Assembly: GCA_948759685.1 (NCBI GenBank)
Contig: CAQBGY010000142.1
Location: 1-7,857 of the forward strand
Direction: 5' to 3'
Length of the DNA: 7,857 bases
Source of the DNA: an uncultured Eubacterium sp.
Lineage (GTDB): Bacteria > Bacillota_A > Clostridia > Lachnospirales > Lachnospiraceae
Positions within the stretch are counted from its first letter, which is position 1. Every line of letters begins with the position of its first letter. This document shows, one piece after another, positions 1 through 5,820 of this stretch. Under the pieces are notes generated by a model. The model was not told the origin of the DNA and searched no databases. It was given only the letters and a program-made list of their open reading frames with translations. Position numbers and translations under genes: made by a program.

Positions 1-365
1 CTATACTCAGAAATCAACCGATATAATTCAATCCTTTTATCAAATTCCTATTTTAGATTTTTATCGGTTTGACTTAACCGATTGAGAAATAAACTATTAG
101 CGAATTATTTGAGAAATAGAGGTAACGATTTGGCAACTGTGCGAATTTCAGCGTTTTGCGTTGTATGCTGTCAAATAACTCTTTCATTTGCAAATATAAC
201 ATCTTTTTCCGAAAGTACGAACTGTTGGCAGCAATTTTATAAAATCAACTTGCGAAAAACGAAAATCATTCATCCCATTTACAAGTTGGCATGTTAAGAA
301 CATTGTCCGCTTTGTCATTTTGTTACCGGGATTTGTCCGCATGGTAGGAGAAGCGTACCAATCAG
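1..365. other. Non-coding left end
   Basis: I see no convincing gene here. An AT-rich stretch carries three AACCGAT/ATCGGTT copies (16-22, 63-69, 76-82), the last two forming a 7-bp inverted repeat with a 6-bp spacer. A minus-strand TATATTTG at 191-198 fits the Bacteroides -7 consensus. Just upstream of it on the minus strand is a 13-bp word (204-216) that recurs at 3776-3788 in the leader of the passenger operon. A 37-codon minus ORF (187-74) begins only 4 nt past the -7 box, so it would lack a start in the transcript; I do not call it. Confidence 0.5.
98..181. repeat. Left subterminal repeat, inverted counterpart of 7578-7768
   Basis: Six short blocks in this stretch recur as reverse complements, in the same outward order, outside the recombinase gene. 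They are TAACTC (176-181), GCTGTC (167-172), GCGTTTTGCGTTG (151-163), GTGCGAATTTC (139-149, 10 of 11 matching), GTAACG (122-127) and TAGCGAATTA (98-107). Collinear order makes chance unlikely. I infer that they are element-end sequences, probably recombinase arm-type sites. They could instead be the fossil of a related element's end. Confidence 0.6.
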
Positions 366-443
366 TCAAGTATGTTGTTTCATTATGTAATAGCCAGCTG
401 TTTTTTGTGTAATACTCCGATATCGCTTTCTTTTTGATTTCAT
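366..443 (-). pseudogene. 3' remnant related to the secreted-protein gene at 2456-3436
   Basis: On the minus strand 443-366 reads as a 25-residue frame beginning MKSKRKRYRSITQ. Its core KRYRSIT matches the extreme C-terminus of the secreted protein (KKRYRSVTP). At DNA level CTCCGATATCGCTTT is identical at 415-429 and 2469-2483, with further similarity towards AGCTGTTTTT (396 and 2448 onward). Nothing else of the gene is present. I read it as the tail of a lost paralogue or a recombination scar rather than an expressed peptide. Because part of the matched stretch extends past the stop codon at 2456-2458, it could also be a shared intergenic repeat that happens to include the gene end. Confidence 0.45.
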
Positions 444-448
444 AAGAA

Positions 449-477
449 AGCCCCCAGCGAAAACCCTGCCGGAGGCT
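449..477. terminator. Hairpin terminator downstream of the lipoprotein gene
   Basis: AGCCCCC (449-455) pairs with GGAGGCT (471-477) with one G-U pair, and an inner CAG/CTG extends the stem on the minus strand. The hairpin starts 4 bp past the lipoprotein stop codon on the minus strand and is followed there by TTCTT. On the plus strand it is followed by GTTTTT. It can plausibly stop transcription in both directions. Confidence 0.55.
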
Positions 478-481
478 GTTT

Positions 482-845
482 TTAATCTAATACATTTTCG
501 GGAATATCAGTTGCTTTTCTTGTTAGATAATATTCTGTATTGGTTTCTATATCTGTTGCTCTCATTATAATAGGTGCTATTTCTTTTGTCTTTGGACTTT
601 CGATGAAATCGTGCCAATCCCAGCCTAAAAAAAGTTTTACAACAGCAAACATAGTTTGGTATGTTCCTGTTAGATTATATTTATATATGGTTCTATTCTC
701 CAATTCTTTATGATAAGTTAATGTTAAGAACGGAATATTTCCCTTTATAGAAAATTCATAATTTCCTGTACTCTTTATCTTTAATTTATCATCGTACAAG
801 TAGAAATCTTTATCGTCGTTATTTATTAAGTAGCTACTAAAAATT
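482..845 (-). pseudogene. 3' part of a Bacteroidales lipoprotein gene, cut off by the IS630 element
   Basis: About 120 codons stay open from the IS junction to TAA at 482-484. The first codons of the long minus frame (starting MVLCKNRAN) lie inside the IS end and are not native. Visible features are LINNDDKDFYLYD, a GNYEFSIKGNIPFLTLTY strand pattern and a C-terminal EYYLTRKATDIPENVLD. The style, alternating polar and hydrophobic strands, resembles the beta-rich C-terminal domains of Bacteroidales lipoproteins of unknown function. The 5' part lies across the IS at 1917-2347. Cutting at the presumed TA leaves the two halves 2 nt out of frame with a TAA at the join, so either the borders differ slightly or a further indel occurred. 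It has no start codon of its own and is presumably dead. Confidence 0.7.
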
Positions 846-897
846 AATGTACATATGTTGGCACGGTTTTTGCATAATACCAAGGTAAGATACAGCT

Positions 898-1311
898 ATG
901 AGAATCACAGAAGTAAAACTTACCAAGAAACAACGTGTGGAGTTGGAATACATAGAGCACTTCGACTCCAGGCCGTTTATGCAGAAACGAAGCCGTATAA
1001 TATTGGACAAAGCCGATGGCATGCCCTCAAAGAAGATAGCGGAAAGGCTGTCGTGCTCGGAACACAAGGTCAACCGCTGGGTCAGACGGTATCTCGAACA
1101 AGGTATCGATGGTCTGCGAAACAAACCGGGACAAGGAGCCAAGCCAATAATGGACTCATCGGACGAGGAAGCTGTAAGACATGCCATCGAGAAAGACCGG
1201 CTCAGTGTCATGAAGGCCAAGGAGAGATGGCAGCAGGCAACAGGCAAGGAGGCGTGTCGCGACACGTACAGGGCTTTTTTATCAGCCTTGGCGCAAGATT
1301 TGGACGTATAA
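898..1311 (+). CDS. IS630-family transposase, OrfA (DNA-binding part)
   Basis: This is the first of two overlapping frames that together make the transposase. The 137-residue product starts at ATG 898, 8 nt after AAGGTAAG (882-889). Residues about 35-75 form a helix-turn-helix: DKADGMPSKKIAERLSCSEH then NRWVRRYLEQGIDGL, with the GIDGLRNKPGQGA hinge typical of IS630 OrfA. That part binds the terminal repeats. Past residue 128 the frame runs into ALAQDLDV and stops, whereas IS630 proteins continue with a GxxxxRIRK-type segment. That segment is present one frame back, so OrfA alone lacks all catalytic residues and may act as a regulator or DNA-binding competitor. Confidence 0.85.
   Translation: MRITEVKLTKKQRVELEYIEHFDSRPFMQKRSRIILDKADGMPSKKIAERLSCSEHKVNRWVRRYLEQGIDGLRNKPGQGAKPIMDSSDEEAVRHAIEKDRLSVMKAKERWQQATGKEACRDTYRAFLSALAQDLDV
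1246..1297 (+). promoter_or_regulatory. Programmed -1 ribosomal frameshift signal
   Basis: In OrfA frame the codons GCT TTT TTA (1273-1281) contain the slippery heptamer T TTT TTA. Slipping back one base joins OrfA L128 to OrfB ISLGARFGR. Upstream lie an SD-like AAGGAGG (1246-1252) and a perfect 14-bp palindrome CGTGTCGCGACACG (1253-1266), ending 8 nt before the heptamer. Downstream a short CTTG-GCG-CAAG hairpin can form. The heptamer and the frame switch are seen directly. The stimulatory role of the flanking elements is inferred. Confidence 0.75.
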
Positions 1312-1907
1312 GGAAAACGACCAAAGGGACACCCTCGCCGCAGCTCTACGATTATAAGAAGGAGAAGCTGCAAGAGCTTGAACAACAGTACAGGGAAGGT
1401 CTTATTGGCCTCTATTTCGGAGACGGGAGCTTCACTTGTACCGAAGGATATGTGCCATACGGCTGGCAGTTCCCCGGTGAAAGCATAACCATTCCATCGG
1501 ACAGAGGCGCAAGGCTCAATATCTGGGGAATGATTGACTACAACAGCCGGTATCATGGCTTCTGTTCCACGGAAAGCATGACATCCGAACGCATCGCTGA
1601 TTTCCTTGACAAGTTCTCCCTTACAATAAGGAAGGACACATTCATCGTGCTTGACAATGCCAAGGTGCACAGAAGCAAGTATATGAAGGAAATGAGAAAG
1701 ATATGGGAGAAAAGGGGTCTTTTCCTTTTCTTCCTGCCTCCTTATTCCCCTCATCTCAACATTGCCGAGACTCTTTGGAGAATGCTTAAAGGGCAGTGGA
1801 TACAGCCTGCGGATTATGTCTCGACTGACAATCTGTTCTACGCTGTCAATCGAGGCCTGGCGGGGCTGGGCAAATCCCACTTTATCAACTTCTCCAAAAG
1901 AGCCTGA
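1281..1907 (+). CDS. IS630-family transposase, OrfB (DDE catalytic part, reached by -1 frameshift)
   Basis: The catalytic half has no start of its own in the right place. It is read after a -1 slip at 1275-1281, giving a predicted 336-residue fusion of 128 OrfA and 208 OrfB residues. In fusion numbering the catalytic triad is D176 (LYFGDGSF), D253 (FIVLDNAKVHRS) and E291 (YSPHLNIAETLWRMLK). That leaves 37 residues between the second D and E, slightly longer than the usual 34. LPPYSPHLNIAE is the hallmark IS630 motif. The length matches full IS630 transposases. The frame remains open upstream to 855, but that part is out-of-frame OrfA sequence. Both frames look intact, so the IS may still be active. 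Confidence 0.85.
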   Translation: MSLGARFGRIRKTTKGTPSPQLYDYKKEKLQELEQQYREGLIGLYFGDGSFTCTEGYVPYGWQFPGESITIPSDRGARLNIWGMIDYNSRYHGFCSTESMTSERIADFLDKFSLTIRKDTFIVLDNAKVHRSKYMKEMRKIWEKRGLFLFFLPPYSPHLNIAETLWRMLKGQWIQPADYVSTDNLFYAVNRGLAGLGKSHFINFSKRA

Positions 1908-1916
1908 TATGTTCAT

Positions 1917-2347
1917 TTATTTTTCTGAATTACTTAAGAAAATTTCATCACCTTGCTTATATGGTGGGCGTACAGGGTTGTTAATAGACAAATGTAAATA
2001 ACTATCTACTATCTTTATTCTTAGATCAGTTGTTTCATGTGCAATATTGTCCTTTACTTGAATAGTTGTTTCTCCTTTTTGTTTAGGATATATATCTAAA
2101 TTACCCATACCGATAGGGCTTGATAAATCTATTTTGACATCTAATATAGAGGGATCTTTTATCTCAACGGAGTAATCTTTATTTCCACTTCGTATCATTA
2201 TACTTTTGGCTCCGATTAGAGGACGCTCGTAGTAATCTTTTTCAAAAGATAGATGATGTATATCTTCTGTTTTTTCATCATCACTGCAATTTGTAAAGCA
2301 GAAGCATAGAAATATTAGAAAAAAGTAAATAAGTTTTTGTTTCTCAT
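1917..2347 (-). pseudogene. 5' part of a surface lipoprotein gene, frameshifted and IS-truncated
   Basis: The ATG at 2347-2345 opens a frame that stops after 10 codons (MRNKNLFTFF, then TAA). Adding one A to the five-A run near codon 5 (2334-2338) would give MRNKKLIYFFLIFLCFCF followed by TNC-SDDEK. That is a complete lipoprotein signal with Cys21 and an SDDE stretch like the Bacteroides surface-export signal. From there the frame is open to 1917. Residues about 40-130 (DPSILDVKIDLSS, LDIYPKQKGETTIQVKDN, RIKIVDSYLHL) look like a bacterial Ig-like (BIG2-type) fold. The gene is then cut by the IS630 element, and the rest is at 482-845. The product would be an outer-surface lipoprotein of unknown function. 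The one-base loss could be decay, a reversible slipped tract or a sequencing error. Confidence 0.7.
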
Positions 2348-2368
2348 GACTTTAGTACTTTTATTTTG

Positions 2369-2385
2369 ATTTATAGTTCCGTATT
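2369..2385 (-). repeat. Intergenic repeat ATTTATAGTTCYGTATT, copy 1
   Basis: This 17-bp word matches 3751-3767 at 16 of 17 positions. Both copies lie just upstream of minus-strand start codons (22 and 9 nt away). Next to it, the 14-bp word TTATTTTGATTTAT (2361-2374) is repeated exactly at 3438-3451, before the secreted-protein start. The repeats may be shared translation-initiation leaders or footprints of modular assembly. Confidence 0.6.
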
Positions 2386-2403
2386 TTCATATTTGGGGTA
2401 TCA

Positions 2404-2424
2404 CCAACATTTACTACAGATGTT
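2404..2424. other. Small dyad in the gap after the secreted-protein gene
   Basis: CAACAT and ATGTTG (6 bp, perfect) flank a 9-nt loop. No T-run follows on the minus strand, so it is unlikely to be a terminator. It may be an mRNA processing or stability hairpin between the secreted-protein and lipoprotein genes. Confidence 0.3.
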
Positions 2425-2455
2425 GCCGTTTAATATAATATTCGGCAAGCTGTTT

Positions 2456-3436
2456 TTATGGTGTAACGCTCCGATATCGCTTTTTATATTTATTTCGTGG
2501 AGATTTTTCTTTGTTCATTTGATACCAAACTTTACGTTGCCATTCATATACAGCCAGTTTTTCATCATCAACATTATTTGTTTTCTCTATATAACTTCTA
2601 ATACTTGGAGCATAAGGGTACTTGGACTGTATTATATCATCTACCAAATAGCCATTCAATCCTTTCAAATTATTGAATAAAAATCCTTGAAACATTAGGT
2701 TTATATAGTCTTTATTCTTATGTAGATATTGTTTGTATGCTTTGTATGCATCAGATTTCATATAGTCTGTTGCTCTACTACTGAGATTTGGCTTTTTTAG
2801 TTCTTCTTTTAAAGCCTTTTCAAGTTTCTTGTATTCGGTAGAATCTTGTATGCTATACCAATAATGTTCCTCTGGTTTGCTTATTAAGTCTATCCATGCT
2901 TTGGCTTCCCAATAGTCAATGTTCATTCTTACAGAATCTCTTTGTTCTGGAGATAATTCATAGTATAAAGAATCCTTTTCCCAACCGTTAAAAACGACTT
3001 CAAGAGATTCTGACTTCTCTCTCATTATACCTTTGTAGATTTCTAGTAGTTTTTGGTCTGAAAAGGACGTTATCATGAATGTACCGCTTTCTATTCTGCA
3101 ATTAACTTGCGGAGCAGTAATAATGGAATCATTAAATACAAATGCTATTTTTTTCCCAATAGACTTTTCTGTTTCATCGGCCCATTTGTTTAGCTTATGT
3201 TTGCTGATTTGTCCGCTTATAGCATATTTTCCGAAATAATCCTTTTCAAGTTTTAGCCCAACGAAATCCTTTACTGTTATGATTGGCTTAGAGGACAAAC
3301 TACCTGTACTTAATACGTGATACCACCCATTTTCTTTATGCGTAAAATCGTGTTTTGCCGTATTTGGCTGTGCTTTCATTCTTGGTGAAAAGAATAAAAG
3401 TGATATAAGACTGAATAAGATGATATTTGTCTTCAT
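2456..3436 (-). CDS. Secreted protein with a SecDF P1-head-like domain
   Basis: The predicted product has 326 residues. I chose ATG 3436 rather than the longer frame from 3472 because it opens a clear signal peptide: MKTN, a hydrophobic stretch at 5-18, then a possible cleavage site after MKA (20-22). Residues about 37-125 read like the head subdomain of the SecD periplasmic P1 region: VKDFVGLKLEKDYFGKYAIS, HKLNKWADETEKSIGKKIAFV, then IITAPQVNCRIESGTFMITS. Compare the SecD pattern GKxxAIVxDGxVISAPxI..I..GxxxITG. The remaining 200 residues are charged, helical and unfamiliar, with a basic tail KYKKRYRSVTP. There are no SecD membrane helices, so it is not a translocase. It is probably periplasmic or exported. 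It starts 11 nt after the membrane-protein gene and is probably co-transcribed. Function is unknown; the SecD likeness is read from motifs only. Confidence 0.75.
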   Translation of the reverse strand: MKTNIILFSLISLLFFSPRMKAQPNTAKHDFTHKENGWYHVLSTGSLSSKPIITVKDFVGLKLEKDYFGKYAISGQISKHKLNKWADETEKSIGKKIAFVFNDSIITAPQVNCRIESGTFMITSFSDQKLLEIYKGIMREKSESLEVVFNGWEKDSLYYELSPEQRDSVRMNIDYWEAKAWIDLISKPEEHYWYSIQDSTEYKKLEKALKEELKKPNLSSRATDYMKSDAYKAYKQYLHKNKDYINLMFQGFLFNNLKGLNGYLVDDIIQSKYPYAPSIRSYIEKTNNVDDEKLAVYEWQRKVWYQMNKEKSPRNKYKKRYRSVTP

Positions 3437-3447
3437 ATTATTTTGAT

Positions 3448-3741
3448 TTATTTGAAAAATAGCATATAACACACTATCGCTAATAAAAACAGAAGCAATA
3501 TACTTGCAATAAAATATATTTTTGCTTTGAATAAACTTGCATTATCAAGTGCTTCTTTTTCTATTGTTCTTTTATGAATTTCTTCCATTTGCTCAATAGA
3601 AATATTGGATAAATCATTTCCTTTACCTTTGTTTACAAGATACTTTTGATGTTCTTTTATTCTATCTCTGTTTAATTTACGAAGTTCACGATTTTCTTTA
3701 TCTCGTTGTAACATATCGTTTATGCAGCCTAATGTTCCCAT
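3448..3741 (-). CDS. Small one-helix membrane protein with a charged N-terminal half
   Basis: The product has 97 residues and starts MGTLGCINDMLQRDKENRELRK. Residues 11-70 are rich in Lys, Arg and Glu and probably form an amphipathic or coiled helix. Residues about 74-95 (KIYFIASILLLFLLAIVCYMLFF) are a single C-terminal membrane span, suggesting a tail-anchored inner-membrane protein with its body in the cytoplasm. I recognise the style from Bacteroidales genomes but know no function. No strong Shine-Dalgarno precedes the ATG, and AT-rich leaders are normal in this group. It is the first gene of the passenger operon, followed after 11 nt (3437-3447) by the secreted SecDF-head-like protein, so the two may work across the inner membrane. 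Confidence 0.7.
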   Translation of the reverse strand: MGTLGCINDMLQRDKENRELRKLNRDRIKEHQKYLVNKGKGNDLSNISIEQMEEIHKRTIEKEALDNASLFKAKIYFIASILLLFLLAIVCYMLFFK

Positions 3742-3750
3742 AGCTTTTAA

Positions 3751-3767
3751 ATTTATAGTTCTGTATT
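3751..3767 (-). repeat. Intergenic repeat ATTTATAGTTCYGTATT, copy 2
   Basis: This is the partner of 2369-2385 (one mismatch). It sits in the 5' leader of the membrane-protein gene, 9 nt before the ATG. A second shared word, TTTTTCCGAAAGT (3776-3788), recurs exactly at 204-216 in the left end, in the same orientation. Confidence 0.6.
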
Positions 3768-3836
3768 CACGTATATTTTTCCGAAAGTTTTTTGCTCGTC
3801 ACGTATCCGGCATAGCTCCCGATATACTTTTAGGTG

Positions 3837-3844
3837 CAAATATA
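3837..3844 (-). promoter_or_regulatory. Bacteroides -7 promoter box for the passenger operon
   Basis: On the minus strand TATATTTG (then CACC) matches the Bacteroides -7 consensus TAnnTTTG exactly. It lies 95 bp upstream of the membrane-protein ATG and directly after the terminator that closes the mob gene. Transcription would begin near 3830, giving a leader of about 88 nt. I see no exact TTTG at -33. Confidence 0.6.
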
Positions 3845-3847
3845 GCG

Positions 3848-3885
3848 AAAAGTGCCATTCATAAGACATCATGAACGGCACTTTT
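3848..3885. terminator. Bidirectional terminator after the mob gene
   Basis: AAAAGTGCCATTCAT (3848-3862) and ATGAACGGCACTTTT (3871-3885) form a 15-bp stem with one G-U or A-C mismatch and an 8-nt loop. On the minus strand it follows the relaxase stop codon by 26 bp and ends in CTTTT. On the plus strand it ends in CTTTTTT. It separates mob transcription from the passenger operon promoter immediately beyond. Confidence 0.8.
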
Positions 3886-3911
3886 TTATTGTTTTCCTGC
3901 AAGATAAACGG

Positions 3912-5279
3912 TTATATCTTCATTCCTCTGCTTTTCCTTTGCGGTTGTATAGGTCGGCGAATATTCTGCCTTAGCTTGTCGAACTGTTCCTTGAACCACT
4001 CGGCAATGGGCTTTCGGTCAATGGCAAGAACCAGTCTCGTCCCGTCCGTGGGGTCTTTCACGACTTGAAACCCTGCCTTTTCGGTCGTGAATTTCCGTCC
4101 GTGTTCTTCCGAATAGAGTTCCCCTGCATACTCCAACGGCTTTCCCTTGACGAGCGTTGCGGTCTGCCTTTCATCGAATCCCACAAGGCGGCAAAGGTTT
4201 TCGATTCGGAGCATTTCACGGAAATAGGGAAACCATGCCGCCGCCTTTGCGATTACCGTTTTCAGAAACGATATTTCCTGCTTGTGCCTTGTGTCCTTGT
4301 CTGTTATCTCCCTGCTGTGCTTCTGCTGCATTTCCCGTATTTCTCGGCTGTGGTCTGCCTGCATGGTCTGTATCCTGTCTTGCAGGGCTTCGATGGTTTC
4401 CTCGTGGTCGGCTATCTTCCTATGCAGGGCAGTGTTCTCCCTCTCCAACGCCTTGACCTTGTTACTGCCGAAAAGAGAACCAACGCTCTCGGCTATGTTG
4501 GTAGCTGCGGTGGTTGCCGCCCCTTTCAGCTTCTCGGTATGTATTTCTTTTTTCGCCCGTCTTAGTTCCTCCCGTGCCGTTTCTTTCTGCTGCTGCAAAT
4601 CCACCACTTCCGCTTTGAGGTTGTCGGAGAGTTTCTGTATATCCCGATAATACTGCTGCGTGGACTTGTGGCGAGCCTTCGAGCCGTCTATGCCCCTTTG
4701 CAACCCGTATTTCGCCATCGCTTCGGCATAGGTATCTTGGTAGGACTTCAATTTCAGCCGTGTCATAATATCGTCTGCGCACAGCCTCACGGTGTCGGTC
4801 GGCTTTTTGCGGTATCGCTTCTTCGTCTGTTCCTCCCTTTTCCTGCGCTTACGCTCTCCCTTGACGATGGGGACGAGCGTAACGTGTATGTGCGGCGTTT
4901 CCTCGTCCCTGTGCAGGTGAGCCGCCACGATGTTCTCCTTTCCGAACGTGTCGGCGAAGTATTTCAGATTGTCGGCGCACCACTCGTCCAAACGCCCCTC
5001 TTCCTCTATCCGCTTCATGTCCTCGTGCGTTCCCGATACGTTGATGCGGATTGCCCGTACTTGGTTGCTTCCGATTTTGCGTGTCAGCCCAGCTTCTTCC
5101 AATCTCCGCTGTATAGCCGCCGAACGGTCTTTCACTCCGTCGGGGTATTCGATGAGCCTGCGGTTCAGGTGCGTGCGTGTGGGGTCGGCGTTCTTCGGTA
5201 TGATGAAACGCTCGATATGTGCGGTCGTTCCGCTGTCGCTGCCGTGCGCCTTTTCCATGTGTAAAACTACGAAACCCAT
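3912..5279 (-). CDS. MobV-family relaxase (mobilization protein)
   Basis: The predicted 455-residue protein nicks the element at oriT and pilots the single strand into a helper element's conjugation channel. The ATG at 5279 is preceded by AAAGGAAG (5285-5292); the frame runs further to 5342 but the extension is not protein-like. The N-terminal relaxase domain covers about residues 1-210. It has HIER (21-24), a candidate catalytic motif, then HLNRRL (37-42), and the metal-binding motif HxDExxPHxH as H123-R-D125-E126-E-T-P129-H130-I-H132. Residues about 225-275 and 300-375 are charged heptad-rich coiled coil, as in Bacteroides MobV proteins such as BmpH of Tn5520 or MobN1 of NBU1. The tail (376-455) is basic. 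It is intact and followed by a strong terminator. It lies downstream of a hairpin-rich region expected to hold oriT. Confidence 0.9.
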   Translation of the reverse strand: MGFVVLHMEKAHGSDSGTTAHIERFIIPKNADPTRTHLNRRLIEYPDGVKDRSAAIQRRLEEAGLTRKIGSNQVRAIRINVSGTHEDMKRIEEEGRLDEWCADNLKYFADTFGKENIVAAHLHRDEETPHIHVTLVPIVKGERKRRKREEQTKKRYRKKPTDTVRLCADDIMTRLKLKSYQDTYAEAMAKYGLQRGIDGSKARHKSTQQYYRDIQKLSDNLKAEVVDLQQQKETAREELRRAKKEIHTEKLKGAATTAATNIAESVGSLFGSNKVKALERENTALHRKIADHEETIEALQDRIQTMQADHSREIREMQQKHSREITDKDTRHKQEISFLKTVIAKAAAWFPYFREMLRIENLCRLVGFDERQTATLVKGKPLEYAGELYSEEHGRKFTTEKAGFQVVKDPTDGTRLVLAIDRKPIAEWFKEQFDKLRQNIRRPIQPQRKSRGMKI

Positions 5280-5284
5280 ATATT

Positions 5285-5292
5285 CTTCCTTT
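5285..5292 (-). promoter_or_regulatory. Ribosome binding site of the relaxase gene
   Basis: Minus-strand AAAGGAAG lies 5 nt before ATG 5279. It decides this start over the longer open frame to 5342. Confidence 0.6.
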
Positions 5293-5330
5293 CTTTTTTG
5301 GCTTGTGAAACAATGATTTTTTTGTATCTT

Positions 5331-5467
5331 CGGGGGCGGCAAATGCCGTCCCCGATGGGGTGTGCAGAGGGGCTTGCCCCTTGCCTTATTGGGGAATTTT
5401 CAGCGATACGTAGTATTGCGGCTCGGAAAATTCCCTAATAAGCTACGGTATTTTCTCCGTAAATACC
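5331..5467. other. Candidate origin of transfer (oriT), hairpin cluster
   Basis: Directly upstream of the relaxase gene lie four dyads in 137 bp. They are an 11-bp stem 5331-5341/5344-5354 (one G-U); AGGGGC-TT-GCCCCT at 5368-5381; a 17-bp arm pair 5385-5401/5426-5442 (one G-U) whose 24-nt loop holds GCGATAC/GTATTGC (6 of 7); and GGTATTT/AAATACC at 5447-5453/5461-5467. Mobilizable elements of this type carry oriT next to mob, with inverted repeats beside the nic site. The dyads are seen; oriT function and the nic position are inferred. Confidence 0.6.
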
Positions 5468-5580
5468 CTGCGGCGTGCCGTCCGTCTGCCCGTCTGCCTT
5501 TCGGCGGTGGCTGTCCCTGCCGCCTGCTTACCCGTATAACCCCACCTTATTATTTTTCCCTTTCGGTCGGTGGTGGGCGG

Positions 5581-5628
5581 CGGGGCGGTCGTTTCCGTTT
5601 TCAAAGGCTCTTTTGCACGGGGCGGTCG
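5581..5628. repeat. 11-bp direct repeat CGGGGCGGTCG
   Basis: Identical copies lie at 5581-5591 and 5618-5628. The second overlaps the outer arm of the nested structure, so it could offer an alternative pairing or a protein site. The rest of 5468-5614 is GC-rich and non-coding, with a minor GGCGG/CCGCC dyad (5503-5507/5520-5524). Confidence 0.35.
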
Positions 5629-5732
5629 GATACAAGGTTTTCCCGATAAATACGCTCGCAGCGAAGCGAGAGGAAGATTTATCGGGAAACGGCGCAGCCG
5701 CCTGACCTTTTAGCCGACATAAAGCCCCGTGC
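5615..5732. other. Nested multi-stem structure, possible structured RNA or ssDNA element
   Basis: An outer 9-bp pair GCACGGGGC/GCCCCGTGC (5615-5623/5724-5732) encloses GTCGG/CCGAC (5625-5629/5714-5718), which encloses a 13-bp perfect pair TTTCCCGATAAAT/ATTTATCGGGAAA (5639-5651/5677-5689). Inside that is CTCGC/GCGAG. A side hairpin CGGC-GCA-GCCG (5690-5700) branches off. The ordered nesting suggests selection for a fold. I cannot tell whether RNA or single-stranded DNA is meant, nor the strand, and know no matching family. Confidence 0.5.
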
Positions 5733-5803
5733 TTACTTTGCCTTTGTAAACGGAAATGATTGCTCCGCTTTCCCCTGAAAAGAGGAATTGAACCTGCAAT
5801 ATA

Positions 5804-5819
5804 TATCACCATAGTGATA
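5804..5819. promoter_or_regulatory. Operator-like dyad TATCAC-CATA-GTGATA
   Basis: A perfect 6-bp inverted repeat with a 4-bp spacer abuts the octamer array. Its size suits a dimeric DNA-binding protein, for example the HTH protein encoded just beyond. The role is inferred. Confidence 0.35.
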
Positions 5820-5820
5820 G

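Larger units (their letters stand above)
847..1917 (+). mobile_element. IS630-family insertion sequence, about 1.07 kb
   Basis: The element is bounded by TA at 845-846 and at 1918-1919, the target dinucleotide duplicated by IS630/Tc1/mariner elements. Its ends carry an imperfect inverted repeat: AATGTACATATG on the left against AATGAACATATC on the right (minus), with looser similarity continuing inward (GGC, then a TTTT-rich tract). It contains two overlapping transposase frames on the plus strand and little else. It is inserted in, and opposite to, the lipoprotein gene. The exact ends are uncertain by 1-3 bp because the right copy has one extra A after TA, and removing the element does not restore the host reading frame cleanly. 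Confidence 0.85.

Noticed and set aside
74..187. 37-codon minus-strand ORF starting MKELFDSIQRK
   Set aside because: It starts 4 nt past a -7 box, so the transcript would begin inside it, and it coincides with the end-repeat blocks.
855..1280. Upstream half of the OrfB reading frame as coding
   Set aside because: This part is out-of-frame OrfA sequence with no IS630 similarity. OrfB is reached by frameshift at 1275-1281.
837..1916. Long minus-strand open frame of 359 codons across the IS
   Set aside because: It is a shadow of the IS630 transposase, which has HTH and DDE motifs on the plus strand. The minus translation has no domain pattern.
4065..5316. Several plus- and minus-strand open frames inside the relaxase gene
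   Set aside because: They are shadows of the GC-rich mob gene, whose own frame has the HxDExxPHxH motif and a good RBS.
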